A stretch of 64,000 bases of DNA from Chitinophaga skermanii (GTDB lineage: Bacteria; Bacteroidota; Bacteroidia; Chitinophagales; Chitinophagaceae): positions 1 to 64,000 of the forward strand of contig NZ_QLLL01000010.1 in the NCBI RefSeq assembly GCF_003259335.1, read 5' to 3'. Both the position numbers and the translations under genes were made by a program. Within the stretch, counting starts at the first letter, position 1; every line of letters begins with the position of its first letter. This document shows positions 7,548-16,490 of this stretch, piece by piece. The notes below the pieces were generated by a model. That model had not been told where the DNA came from. It was given only the letters and a program-made list of their open reading frames with translations, and made no database searches.

Positions 7548-8879
7548 TTATTTCAACAATGCTGATACAGCATTGTGTACTTTTTCGAAGTTGAAATCGG
7601 CGAGTACTTTGTTCATCAAATCGGCAATTTGCGCGGTTTGTAGGTTACCGATACTGCCTTCGTGGGTATGTTGAATGTTGGTATCTGCAACGAAAGTGCC
7701 TGCTTCGATATCCATGCCCACTTGCTTGTATGCTTCGCGGAACGGGGTACCGGCTAACACGAGGTTGTTAACTACTTCTACACTGAAAAGATACTTGTAT
7801 TTCTCGTCTTCCAAAATACCTTCTTTAATGCGGATGTTACTCAACATTAAGCCGGTCATCTGCAAGCAATCGCGCAGGGTTTGGAAGGCTGGGAATAAGT
7901 TTTCTTTCAACAGTTGTAAATCGCGGTGGTAACCACTTGGCAGGTTTGTAATCATCATAGCGATTTCATTCGGCAAGGCTTGTAATTTGTTGCAGTGCGA
8001 ACGAATTAACTCCCACACATCAGGATTCTTTTTGTGTGGCATGATGCTGGAACCTGTGGTTAATTCATCTGGGAAGCTGATGAAACCGAAGTTTTGGTTC
8101 ATAAACAAACATGCGTCCATCGCCATTTTAGCGAGTGTGGAAGCGATGCCTGCTAATGCAAATGATACTATTTTTTCAGTTTTACCACGACCCATTTGCG
8201 CATACACCACGTTGTAGTTCATGGCTTCAAAACCGAGCAACTCGGTCGTCATTGTGCGGTTTAATGGGAAGCTAGAACCGTAACCTGCAGCAGAGCCGAG
8301 CGGGTTCTTGTTTACCACGTTATAAGCACCACGCAATACTTCTAAATCGTCTACCAAACCTTCAGCATACGCACCGAACCACAAACCAAAAGACGATGGC
8401 ATAGCGATTTGTAAGTGTGTGTAACCAGGTAATAAGTAGGATTTATATTCCTCGCTTTTGGCTTGTAATAAGTCGAACAATGTTTTCACTTCTTTCACCA
8501 TTTCTTCTAGTTCATGGCGAAGGAAGAGTTTCACGTCCACTAAAACTTGGTCGTTACGAGAACGGCCGCTATGTATTTTTTTACCCGATTCGCCCAAACG
8601 CTGCGTAAGCAATAGTTCTACTTGCGAGTGAACATCTTCTACGCCATCTTCTAGGGTGAAGTTGCCGGCTTGGATATCGCGGTAAATGTTTTTCAATTCT
8701 TTTTGAAGCATGTCTAAATCTTCTGTAGGCAATAATCCTACGGAAGCCAACATCTTCGTATGGGCTAATGAACCTAGCACATCAAAAGGCGCGAGGTAAA
8801 GATCCATTTCACGGTCTTTACCCACTGTAAACTTTTCTACAGCCGCCAGCGCGGTTTTATCTTTTTGCCAAAGTTTCAT
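7548..8879 (-). CDS. argH: Argininosuccinate lyase
   Basis: Last step of arginine synthesis: argininosuccinate to arginine plus fumarate, in the cytoplasm. The 443-aa protein of the fumarase/aspartase superfamily shows the three conserved regions: SGRSRNDQ (104-111), PGYTHLQ (151-157) and the signature loop GSSIMPHKKNP (276-286) with the catalytic serine. It is the last gene of the eight-gene arg operon, 47 bp after argE, and is followed by the strong terminator at 7492-7529. Confidence 0.97.
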   Translation of the reverse strand: MKLWQKDKTALAAVEKFTVGKDREMDLYLAPFDVLGSLAHTKMLASVGLLPTEDLDMLQKELKNIYRDIQAGNFTLEDGVEDVHSQVELLLTQRLGESGKKIHSGRSRNDQVLVDVKLFLRHELEEMVKEVKTLFDLLQAKSEEYKSYLLPGYTHLQIAMPSSFGLWFGAYAEGLVDDLEVLRGAYNVVNKNPLGSAAGYGSSFPLNRTMTTELLGFEAMNYNVVYAQMGRGKTEKIVSFALAGIASTLAKMAMDACLFMNQNFGFISFPDELTTGSSIMPHKKNPDVWELIRSHCNKLQALPNEIAMMITNLPSGYHRDLQLLKENLFPAFQTLRDCLQMTGLMLSNIRIKEGILEDEKYKYLFSVEVVNNLVLAGTPFREAYKQVGMDIEAGTFVADTNIQHTHEGSIGNLQTAQIADLMNKVLADFNFEKVHNAVSALLK

Positions 8880-8926
8880 TTGCGTATCAATATTTTGATC
8901 ATAAAATTAGTACATCATTACAACGA

Positions 8927-9991
8927 TCAGTTGATCATGGTAATGAGTTTGATATAGGTATCGATGCCTTGTTTGATTTCGTCTACATAAATGAACTCGT
9001 CGGCAGTATGCGACCTGGCAGAATCGCCGGGACCGATTTTCACGGAAGTTACCGGGATCAGTGCTTGATCACTTGTTGTAGGCGAGCCATAGAGTTCTTT
9101 ACCAAGGCTAATACCTGCTTGCACCAAGGGGTGTTCTACAGGAATTGAAGAAGAACGCATGCGCAATGAGCGTGGTTGTACATCGCATTGCACGTTTTCT
9201 TTAATTATCTCCAATACTTCTTCCAACGAATACTGGTCGGGCACCCGTACATCCACAACGAATGTACAATCTGCCGGCACTACATTATGTGCTTTATTCG
9301 ACGTTTGAATCACCGTTACACTCATCTTCACCGGGCCTAATGTTTCAGAAACCTTCGGGAATTTATACGTACGGAACCATTCGATATCAGGCAATGCTTT
9401 ATACAAAGCATTTTCACCTTCTTCACGGGCAGCATGACCAGCCTTCCCAGTTACCGTACAATCCAACACCATCAAACCTTTCTCGGCTACGGCTAAATCA
9501 GTTTTAGTTGGCTCACCCACGATGGCGAAATCGATAACAGGTAATTGATCCAAAATGCTTTCAATACCGTTTCTACCACTGATCTCTTCTTCTGCTGTAC
9601 CGGCAAAAACGATGTTATAGCGTAGATTTTCTTGTTCGTAAAAGTGAATGAAAGTAGCGAGTAAGCTCACCAAGCAACCACCGGCATCGTTACTTCCGAG
9701 GCCGTACAATTTACCCTCTACAATATCCGGCGCGAAAGGATCACGGGTATATTGCGGGTTGGGTTTAACCGTATCGTGGTGAGAGTTGAGCAGTATAGTG
9801 GGTTTCGACGCATCAAAGTGTTTATTGATGGCCCAAACATTGTTTAAATGTTGATGATGTGGAACGTTGTGCTTTGTTAGGAAATCGGACAAATGTTGTG
9901 CTGTAGCTTGTTCTTCCCTGCTAATGCTAGGTGTTGCAATTAAAGTTTGCAACAGTTGTACAGCGTTGGTGAATAGTTGTTCGTTCCACAT
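8927..9991 (-). CDS. argE: M20 metallohydrolase, N-acyl-ornithine/citrulline deacylase
   Basis: A 354-aa di-zinc M20 peptidase-family deacylase. Metal and catalytic residues are visible: HHD at 71-73, D102 in the GSNDAGG block, and EEE at 133-135. In an ArgF'-type pathway this enzyme removes the acyl group from N-acylcitrulline rather than from N-acetylornithine, so here it should release citrulline for ArgG. Whether the acyl group is acetyl or succinyl cannot be read from this protein alone; the neighbouring ArgF' suggests succinyl. It lies 5 bp after argB and 47 bp before argH within the operon. DapE is a related alternative, but the operon context argues against it. Confidence 0.88.
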   Translation of the reverse strand: MWNEQLFTNAVQLLQTLIATPSISREEQATAQHLSDFLTKHNVPHHQHLNNVWAINKHFDASKPTILLNSHHDTVKPNPQYTRDPFAPDIVEGKLYGLGSNDAGGCLVSLLATFIHFYEQENLRYNIVFAGTAEEEISGRNGIESILDQLPVIDFAIVGEPTKTDLAVAEKGLMVLDCTVTGKAGHAAREEGENALYKALPDIEWFRTYKFPKVSETLGPVKMSVTVIQTSNKAHNVVPADCTFVVDVRVPDQYSLEEVLEIIKENVQCDVQPRSLRMRSSSIPVEHPLVQAGISLGKELYGSPTTSDQALIPVTSVKIGPGDSARSHTADEFIYVDEIKQGIDTYIKLITMIN

Positions 9992-9996
9992 AGAAT

Positions 9997-10800
9997 TTAG
10001 CGTATTAGGGTTCCCGCCACTGCATCTGTTGTGTTTTGCAACACATCATCAGCATGACCAATTAACACTTCTCCTACACCACTTTCAATGGCTGCAAAAG
10101 CATTTTCTAATTTTGGCAGGATACCGTCGAATAAAATATTATCGGCTAGTAATTGGTTGTAAATAGGTCGATCGATGAGGTTAATAACCGTGTTATCGTC
10201 GTTCGCATCACGTAATACTCCTTTCTTCTCGAAGCAATAAATTAAGCGAACATGGTATAATTCGCCCAATGCAATGGCTAATGAGCTGGCAATGGTATCA
10301 GCATTTGTGTTCAGCATTTGGCCATGACCATCGTGCGTAAGCGGCGAGAATACAGGGTTCATACCTGCATCCAATAAGGCCTTCACAGCATGCGCATTGA
10401 TATCTTCCGGTTTCACGTCACCTACAAATCCATAATCCACTGTTTTTACCGGGCGCTTCGTTGCGGGTATAATGTTGCCATCGGCACCAGAAAGACCAAT
10501 TGCATTACAGCCAATAGCTTGCAGCTTTGCTACAATTTGCTTATTCACCAAACCGGCATATACCATGGTAACAAGGTCGATCGTTTGGGCATCGGTAATT
10601 CTTCTACCATCTACCATTTTCGCCTCGATACCCAATTTTTCACCAATCCTAGTCGCAATCTTCCCACCCCCATGGATAAGAATGAAATTGCCTTGGATGT
10701 TGGATAAGTCCTTTAAAAAAGCAGGCAACAACGCTTCGTTATCGATTACGTTGCCGCCTACTTTAATGACGTATAGTGATTGTTTTTTAGTACCTGTCAT
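9997..10800 (-). CDS. argB: N-acylglutamate kinase
   Basis: Amino-acid-kinase-fold enzyme that phosphorylates N-acylglutamate with ATP, the second step of the pathway. The 267-aa chain shows the N-terminal VIKVGGN (11-17) and the glycine-rich HGGGK (43-47), both nucleotide/substrate loops of this family. The length matches the short, probably arginine-insensitive type that lacks the N-terminal helix of feedback-inhibited hexameric forms (inference). It lies 5 bp from both argF' upstream and argE downstream, so it is tightly embedded in the operon. Confidence 0.95.
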   Translation of the reverse strand: MTGTKKQSLYVIKVGGNVIDNEALLPAFLKDLSNIQGNFILIHGGGKIATRIGEKLGIEAKMVDGRRITDAQTIDLVTMVYAGLVNKQIVAKLQAIGCNAIGLSGADGNIIPATKRPVKTVDYGFVGDVKPEDINAHAVKALLDAGMNPVFSPLTHDGHGQMLNTNADTIASSLAIALGELYHVRLIYCFEKKGVLRDANDDNTVINLIDRPIYNQLLADNILFDGILPKLENAFAAIESGVGEVLIGHADDVLQNTTDAVAGTLIR

Positions 10801-10805
10801 ATCAA

Positions 10806-11759
10806 TTATTGGTTACGCAATAATTCACTCAATACTGCTTGCGCCGCCCATACGCGGTTACCGGCTTCTTGAATAACGATAGAGTTTGGACCGTCTAACA
10901 CTTCATCAGCAATTACTACATTCCTACGTACAGGTAAGCAGTGCATAACTTTTGCATTGTTAGTGATGGCCAATTGTTGGTTGCTCATCATCCAAGCAGG
11001 GTCGCTGTTGATGATTTTACCATAGTCTTTGTACGACGACCAGTTTTTTACGTAAACGTAATCGGCGTCTTTCAAAGCTTCTTCTTGGTTATAGAACACA
11101 GGTGCATTACCGGCGAATGTTGGATCGAGCTCGTACCCTTCTGGGTGCGTAATAGCGAAATCCACTTCATCCCAAGCATTCATCCACTCTGCGAAAGAGT
11201 TCGGTACTGCTTGTGGCAATGATTTCACATGTGGCGCCCAAGTTAATACCACCTTCGGCTTACGTTTCTCTTTCCAAGTTTCGCGGATCGTAACGGCGTC
11301 TGTTAAGCTTTGTAAAGGGTGACGAGTAGCGCTTTCCAAGCTTACCACAGGTTTACCTGCGTACTTGATGAACTGGTTGATATACTTCTCGGTGTAATCT
11401 TCTTCTTTATCTTTCAAACCGGGGAAAGTTCGGATAGCTAACATATCGAAATACTGGCCCATTACCGCTGCCGCTTCTTTCACGTGCTCGGTTGTGCTGC
11501 CATTCATCACTACCCCATCATTCATTTCAAGAGCCCAACCTTCTTTATCGATATTAAATACCACTACTTCCATACCTAGGTTACGGGCAGCAACTTGGGT
11601 ACTTAAGCGGGTACGCAAACTGGGATTTAAGAAAATCATACCCAGTGTTTTGTTAGTTCCTAAGCCTTTATCTTTAAAAGGATTAGCTTTATAGTCCAAG
11701 GCGATATCCACCATACGCGGCACGCCCGGCACATCCTCAACGGAAAGAAATTGTTTCAT
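10806..11759 (-). CDS. argF': N-acylornithine carbamoyltransferase ArgF', likely succinyl type
   Basis: Transfers the carbamoyl group to N-acyl-L-ornithine to give N-acylcitrulline. I choose the ATG at 11759 (MKQFLSVEDV, 317 aa), because this matches the family N-terminus; the frame stays open back to a TTG at 11831 that touches the argD stop, but those 24 residues look untranslated. Conserved blocks: NPSLRTRLS (45-53, carbamoyl phosphate), HPLQ (147-150) and HCLPVRR (273-279). It resembles the Bacteroides N-succinylornithine enzyme, not ordinary ArgF. The known specificity position, Pro90 in the succinyl enzyme and Glu92 in the Xanthomonas acetyl enzyme, is Thr90 here, just before Glu-His. 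A small residue there is compatible with a succinyl substrate (inference). Confidence 0.92.
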   Translation of the reverse strand: MKQFLSVEDVPGVPRMVDIALDYKANPFKDKGLGTNKTLGMIFLNPSLRTRLSTQVAARNLGMEVVVFNIDKEGWALEMNDGVVMNGSTTEHVKEAAAVMGQYFDMLAIRTFPGLKDKEEDYTEKYINQFIKYAGKPVVSLESATRHPLQSLTDAVTIRETWKEKRKPKVVLTWAPHVKSLPQAVPNSFAEWMNAWDEVDFAITHPEGYELDPTFAGNAPVFYNQEEALKDADYVYVKNWSSYKDYGKIINSDPAWMMSNQQLAITNNAKVMHCLPVRRNVVIADEVLDGPNSIVIQEAGNRVWAAQAVLSELLRNQ

Positions 11760-11831
11760 TTGTTCTGGCAGATTGGTTGTTACGAAAAAAGCAACAGGAA
11801 TGCCATCATTCGCATTCCTGCGTGCTAACAA

Positions 11832-12959
11832 CTAGTTTTCGAGTTCTGATTTCAATGCAGCTAAGAACTTATCTGCATCGGCTTTAGTAAGCGCCAATGA
11901 AGGCAGCAAACGAATCACGTTTGGCTTAGCTTCACCGGTGAAAATTTTATGTTTCGCCAATAGGTTCTTTCTAACGTGTGCAAACGCTTCTGGCAATTCA
12001 ATACCGATCATCAAGCCCCTACCTCTTACTTCCGTAATGTTTGGCAACTTGCGTAATTCAGTCATGATGTAATCACCTAATGTTAACGCGTTATTGATCA
12101 AATTCTCCTCTTCAATCACTTCCAACACGGCTAATGCTGCTGCACATGCCAAATGGTTACCACCAAAGGTTGTACCCAACATGCCATAATGTGGAGCGAT
12201 ATGCGGCGCAATGATAATAGCACCCATTGGGAAGCCGTTACCAATACCTTTCGCCATTGAGTAAATATCGGCATTTACACCTGCCCAATCGTGCGAGAAG
12301 AACTTACCGCTTCTACCGTAACCACATTGTACACTATCGGCAATAAATACTGCATTATGCGCATCGCACAAGCTGCGGATTTTTTGCAAAAACGCTTCAG
12401 AGGCAACTTGAATACCACCTACACCTTGAATACCTTCAATGATCACAGATGATACTTCGTATTGTTTGAATGCTTCTTCCAATGCTGCTTGGTCTTCCCA
12501 AGGTAAAAACACGACGTTATCGGTTTCGTTCACCGGCGCAACAATTTTCGGGTTATCCGTTGCTGCTACTGCCAATGATGTTCTACCATGGAACGACTTT
12601 TTGAAAGCGATGATTTTCTTTTTACCGTTGTAAAAAGAAGCGAGTTTCAATGCGTTCTCGTTTGCTTCTGCACCTGAGTTACATAAAAACAATTGGTAGT
12701 CTTCCTTACCAGATACTTTACCCAATTTCGCTGCCAATTCTTGCTGAATGGGAATTCTAACAGAGTTAGAATAAAAACCCACTTTGTTCAATTGATCCGT
12801 CAAACGTTTTACGTAATGAGGATGCGTATGACCGATAGATATAACAGCATGACCGCCGTACATATCCAAATATTCTTGTCCTTTTTCGTCCCACACCAAT
12901 GAGCCTTGTGCTTTATCGATGATGATATCATTGATTGGGTATACGTCGAAAAGATTCAT
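11832..12959 (-). CDS. argD: N-acylornithine aminotransferase
   Basis: PLP-dependent class-III aminotransferase that converts N-acylglutamate semialdehyde to N-acylornithine with glutamate as amino donor. In 375 aa the phosphate-binding NSGAEANE (94-101), the Asp of FIADSVQCG (about 205-213) and the PLP lysine in YSMAKGIG (Lys237) are present. The length matches ArgD/AstC. It is followed by argF' and preceded by argC in the operon (43 bp gap). By analogy with its neighbours it may act on succinylated substrates. Ornithine-delta-aminotransferase is an alternative family member but does not fit the operon. Confidence 0.95.
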   Translation of the reverse strand: MNLFDVYPINDIIIDKAQGSLVWDEKGQEYLDMYGGHAVISIGHTHPHYVKRLTDQLNKVGFYSNSVRIPIQQELAAKLGKVSGKEDYQLFLCNSGAEANENALKLASFYNGKKKIIAFKKSFHGRTSLAVAATDNPKIVAPVNETDNVVFLPWEDQAALEEAFKQYEVSSVIIEGIQGVGGIQVASEAFLQKIRSLCDAHNAVFIADSVQCGYGRSGKFFSHDWAGVNADIYSMAKGIGNGFPMGAIIIAPHIAPHYGMLGTTFGGNHLACAAALAVLEVIEEENLINNALTLGDYIMTELRKLPNITEVRGRGLMIGIELPEAFAHVRKNLLAKHKIFTGEAKPNVIRLLPSLALTKADADKFLAALKSELEN

Positions 12960-13002
12960 TTACTTGCTTTTTGATAATGATGATGGCAATATTGTATCCT
13001 TA

Positions 13003-13983
13003 TTAGAATACAATTGATTTCAACTTCAACCCAGCCGTCTCGTCCAAGCCAAACATGAGGTTCATGTTTTGTACGGCTTGTCCCGATGCACCTTTCAACA
13101 AATTATCTTCAATAGAATGAATGATTAACTTGTTGCCCACTTTTTCCAACTGGATTAAAACTTTGTTGGTGTTCACCACTTGTTTCAGGTCGATTTGTTT
13201 CTCGCTGACGTGCGTGAACGGGTGATTTGCGTAGTATTGTTGATAGAGCGCAACTGCCTCTTCGAGTGACAGGTCACTTTGCAAATAAGAAGTAACCCAG
13301 ATCCCTCTTGGAAAGTCGCCACGCACCGGCACGAAATTGATGTCGCCTGTGAAACTGGGTTGCAGGGCGCTCAATGTTCGTCGAATTTCTTTCAGGTGCT
13401 GGTGTGTCAACACTTTGTACGTTGAAATATTATTTGCTCTCCAAGTAAAATGCGAGGTTGCTTGTAAGCTTTGGCCGGCGCCGGTAGAACCCGTGATGCC
13501 GGTTGTATGTACTTCTTGCAATAATCCTTTCGCAGCTAATGGTAAAAGTCCTAATTGAATCCCGGTAGCAAAGCAGCCCGGGTTTGCAATGTTGCCGGCT
13601 TGTTTGATGGCCTCCTTATTCACTTCAGGTAAACCGTATACAAAAGCGCGGTTACCCACTGTTTCACCTAAACGGAAGTCTTGGCTCAAATCGATCACTT
13701 TAATATGATCTGCAATGGCATTGGCTTCTAACCATTTTTTAGATTCCCCGTGTCCTAAACACAAGAAAAGCACATCTATATCGTTGCTAATGCTATCGGC
13801 GAAAAGGAGTTCCGTTTCACCCAGCAAATCTGCATGTACAGCATGCAAAGGTTTGCCCGCATTGCTACGACTATGCACAAACGTAAGCGTTACATTTGGG
13901 TGGTTGATCAATAAGCGGATCATTTCACCGCCTGTATAACCTGCGCCACCAATGATGCCCGCTTTAATTTGTTGATTGCTCAT
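13003..13983 (-). CDS. argC: N-acyl-gamma-glutamyl-phosphate reductase
   Basis: NADPH-dependent reductase of the third step, giving N-acylglutamate semialdehyde. The 326-aa protein begins with a Rossmann dinucleotide site GGAGYTG (12-18) and carries the catalytic cysteine in NPGCFATG (Cys137). Its length fits the ArgC family type found in Bacteroidota and plants. It sits between argG and argD in the operon, 38 bp downstream of argG. Confidence 0.96.
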   Translation of the reverse strand: MSNQQIKAGIIGGAGYTGGEMIRLLINHPNVTLTFVHSRSNAGKPLHAVHADLLGETELLFADSISNDIDVLFLCLGHGESKKWLEANAIADHIKVIDLSQDFRLGETVGNRAFVYGLPEVNKEAIKQAGNIANPGCFATGIQLGLLPLAAKGLLQEVHTTGITGSTGAGQSLQATSHFTWRANNISTYKVLTHQHLKEIRRTLSALQPSFTGDINFVPVRGDFPRGIWVTSYLQSDLSLEEAVALYQQYYANHPFTHVSEKQIDLKQVVNTNKVLIQLEKVGNKLIIHSIEDNLLKGASGQAVQNMNLMFGLDETAGLKLKSIVF

Positions 13984-14021
13984 CGTTATTGCTATCGATT
14001 TTTATAATGATTGTAAGGCTA

Positions 14022-15215
14022 TTATTGTTGATCTTCGTTCACTTGGTTCCAAATCATGGTTTGGTTACCGAAGATTTTGCTGAAGCCACGTACATCGTCG
14101 CCGCTCCAACCTTGGTTCATTTCACCGTATTTACCGAATTTGCTGCTCATCAAATCGTATTTCGATTCGATACCCGTTACTTGGAAACGGTATGGCATCA
14201 AGGTTACGTTTACAGAACCGGTTACATGTGCTTGTGAATGTTCTAAGAACGCTTCGATATCGCGCATAACTGGATCGAGGATTTGACCTTCGTGCAACCA
14301 GTTACCGTAGAACTGTGCCAATTGGTCTTTCCAGCTCAATTGCCATTTTGTAAGCACGTGTTTCTCTAAAGCGTGGTGCGCTTTAATGATTACCATTGGC
14401 GCAGCAGCTTCGAAACCTACGCGGCCTTTAATACCAATAATTGTATCACCTACGTGAATATCTCTACCGATAGCGAATGCACCTGCAATGCTTTGCAAGT
14501 ATATGATCGCATCTGTTGGATGATCGAATGTTTTATCGTTGATACCTTTCAATTCGCCTTTTTCGAAATGAAGGGTAATATCTTCTGCTTCATGCTTCGT
14601 AAGCTGTGTAGGGAAAGCACTTTCAGGCAACATACCATTGCTTGTTAAGGTTTCTTTACCACCTACTGAAGTACCCCAAATACCTTTGTTGATTGAGTAC
14701 ATCGCTTTCTCGAAATTCACTTCTACACCTTTAGAACGTAAGTAAGTAATTTCTTCTTCGCGGCTCAATTTCAAATCACGGATCGGGGTGATGATTTCTG
14801 CGTGAGGAATCATGATATGGAAAATCATATCAAAACGCACTTGGTCGTTACCGGCACCTGTACTACCATGTGCAACAGCGTCTGCACCTACTTCTTTAAC
14901 ATACTCTGCAATCGCTAAAGCTTGGCTCATACGTTCTGCAGATACGCTCAATGGGTAAGTGTTATTTTTCAACACGTTTCCATAAACGAGGAAACGAATC
15001 ACTTTATCGTAATAGGATTTAACAGCGTCTACTGTTTTGTGACTTTTCACGCCCAGGTTAATTGCGCGTTGTTCGATTTCTTTCAACTCACTTTCAGTGA
15101 AACCGCCAGTGTTCACAATCACGGAATGTACTTCGTAACCTTTTTCTTCGGTTAAATACTTTACACAGTACGAAGTATCTAAACCACCGCTGAACCCTAA
15201 AACTACTTTTTTCAT
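14022..15215 (-). CDS. argG: Argininosuccinate synthase
   Basis: Condenses citrulline and aspartate with ATP to argininosuccinate. The 397-aa protein opens with the ATP-pyrophosphatase P-loop GFSGGLDTS (7-15) and carries the family motif HGSTGAGNDQVRF around residue 115. It is the second gene of the operon, 90 bp after the GNAT gene. Unusually for a pathway operon, the genes for the two last enzymes (argG and argH) bracket the others. Confidence 0.97.
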   Translation of the reverse strand: MKKVVLGFSGGLDTSYCVKYLTEEKGYEVHSVIVNTGGFTESELKEIEQRAINLGVKSHKTVDAVKSYYDKVIRFLVYGNVLKNNTYPLSVSAERMSQALAIAEYVKEVGADAVAHGSTGAGNDQVRFDMIFHIMIPHAEIITPIRDLKLSREEEITYLRSKGVEVNFEKAMYSINKGIWGTSVGGKETLTSNGMLPESAFPTQLTKHEAEDITLHFEKGELKGINDKTFDHPTDAIIYLQSIAGAFAIGRDIHVGDTIIGIKGRVGFEAAAPMVIIKAHHALEKHVLTKWQLSWKDQLAQFYGNWLHEGQILDPVMRDIEAFLEHSQAHVTGSVNVTLMPYRFQVTGIESKYDLMSSKFGKYGEMNQGWSGDDVRGFSKIFGNQTMIWNQVNEDQQ

Positions 15216-15305
15216 GTGCCTAATGAATTTTAAAATACCTGGCCGAATAACCGTGAAGCCTTTACTATCGTGGCTTTCGAGCCGTGTTGAAAAAATAATT
15301 TGTGC

Positions 15306-16127
15306 TTAAAAATTAAAAAAGAAGAAGAAACGTTTCTTGTTGCTTCCTCCACCACCTTCTTTCTTAGTGGCCGGTTGCAACATCACAAACTTCTTAAACC
15401 GGATCCAACGCTCGAATAATTTAAAGTTACCTTTAAACTTACGACGCTTACGGATAGCGGTATCGTGCAAATCTTGCACCACTTTGGCCTTTACAGCCGC
15501 TTCTTTTTCCGCTGCTTCCTTCTCCTTTTCTACCGGGTCGTACAACATAGCTGTACAAATACAGTTCTTACGGCCCTTGCTTTGTAGAATGTCGAAGTTA
15601 ACACAGCTCTGGCAGCCTTTCCAGAATTCTTCGTCGTCCGTTAACTCGCTATAAGTCACAGGTTCATACCCCAACTCGCTGTTAATTTTCATAACAGCTA
15701 AGCCGGTAGTTAAACCGAATATCTTTGCTTGTGGATACTTTTTACGTGAGAGTTCGAAAATCTTGTGCTTGATCGCTTTCGCAACGCCATGGCCGCGGAA
15801 AGCAGGATTCACAATCAAGCCGGAATTCGCAACAAATTTGTCGTGACCCCATGCTTCAATGTAACAAAAACCAACCCAATCATTCTTATCGGTTAGTGCT
15901 ATAACAGCTTTCCCCTCTTCCATTTTGAGCTGTACATAGCTAGGTGAACGTTTCGCAATACCCGTTCCTCGTGCCTTCGCAGAAGCCTCCATCTCATCAG
16001 TGATGATGCTTGCATAGTGTGTATCGCCAGGTGTAGCAACCCTGACAATGATATGTTGATTTTCCAACTTGTTAAAATTGAAAACGTGAATCAATAAATT
16101 TGAAAATCGTGCTCCATGAGAATGCAT
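15306..16127 (-). CDS. GNAT acyltransferase at the head of the arg operon, candidate N-acylglutamate synthase
   Basis: A 273-aa protein with a GNAT domain at about residues 38-190: the acetyl-CoA site is seen as NPAFRGHGVAKAIKHKIFE, and the C-terminal half of the fold as MKINSELGYEPV. A cysteine-containing stretch follows (CQSCVNFDIL, NCICTAMLYDP), then a Lys/Glu-rich helix. No argA or argJ is present elsewhere in the operon, and this gene is transcribed first, so it probably supplies the missing acylglutamate synthase. Related GNATs at this position in Bacteroidota have been proposed as N-succinyl- or N-acetylglutamate synthases. The start is uncertain: residues before Leu36 look unrelated to the domain, and a TTG at that codon could be used. 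The C-terminus is odd: GGGGSNKKRFFFFFNF, from an A-rich tract. Confidence 0.72.
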   Translation of the reverse strand: MHSHGARFSNLLIHVFNFNKLENQHIIVRVATPGDTHYASIITDEMEASAKARGTGIAKRSPSYVQLKMEEGKAVIALTDKNDWVGFCYIEAWGHDKFVANSGLIVNPAFRGHGVAKAIKHKIFELSRKKYPQAKIFGLTTGLAVMKINSELGYEPVTYSELTDDEEFWKGCQSCVNFDILQSKGRKNCICTAMLYDPVEKEKEAAEKEAAVKAKVVQDLHDTAIRKRRKFKGNFKLFERWIRFKKFVMLQPATKKEGGGGSNKKRFFFFFNF

Positions 16128-16145
16128 GGAACTACAAAATCACAA

Positions 16146-16203
16146 ATGACTTCTCAGTCATATTGTGCGATAGCGTGTCTTTCTGGTGTAAACGGACGCT
16201 ATC
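16146..16203 (-). promoter_or_regulatory. Structured leader elements of the arg operon
   Basis: The minus-strand leader contains two clean hairpins close to the first gene: GATAGCGT/ACGCTATC (16203-16196 with 16176-16169, 19-nt loop) and ATGACT-GAGA-AGTCAT (16161-16146). Neither is followed by a T run, so they are not plain terminators. The roughly 240-nt leader has no visible arginine-rich leader peptide. Confidence 0.45.
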
Positions 16204-16373
16204 AAATACGAGGTCGTCGGGAGAGGTATCTAAAAACAGGGCACCCAATAGAGTAAATACCTTCACATAATGAAGGATGGAAAGCGGAGATGTTGGTATG
16301 GGCTGTGGTTATTTCCAACTTCAGTTCAGCGTTAAATTGTTATTAAAATACTTGTTATGTTTTTAGACAAACG

Positions 16374-16381
16374 CAAAGTTA
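16374..16381 (-). promoter_or_regulatory. Probable -7 element of the arg operon
   Basis: TAACTTTG on the minus strand is an exact TAnnTTTG match; the -33 side shows only a weak TTGG at an untypical distance. Together with the leader this accounts for the 363-bp gap between the operon and the fucosidase gene. Confidence 0.5.
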
Positions 16382-16427
16382 TAACAATAATATTTATAGA
16401 TGCCCAATTTTTTTATTAAATTTTTGA

Positions 16428-16470
16428 AAAGTCTTACTACAGCGCCAATGCAGTGCTGTAGCAAGACTTA
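16428..16470 (-). terminator. Terminator of the fucosidase gene
   Basis: Hairpin AGTCTT-x-CTACAGC / GCTGTAG-x-AAGACT around a GC-containing loop, followed on the minus strand by TTTTCAAAAATTT. Confidence 0.75.
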
Positions 16471-16490
16471 ACACTTTATAAAACAGCCAC

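Noticed and set aside
11760-11831. Upstream TTG start of argF'
   Set aside because: The added 24 residues do not resemble the family; the ATG at 11759 gives the canonical N-terminus.
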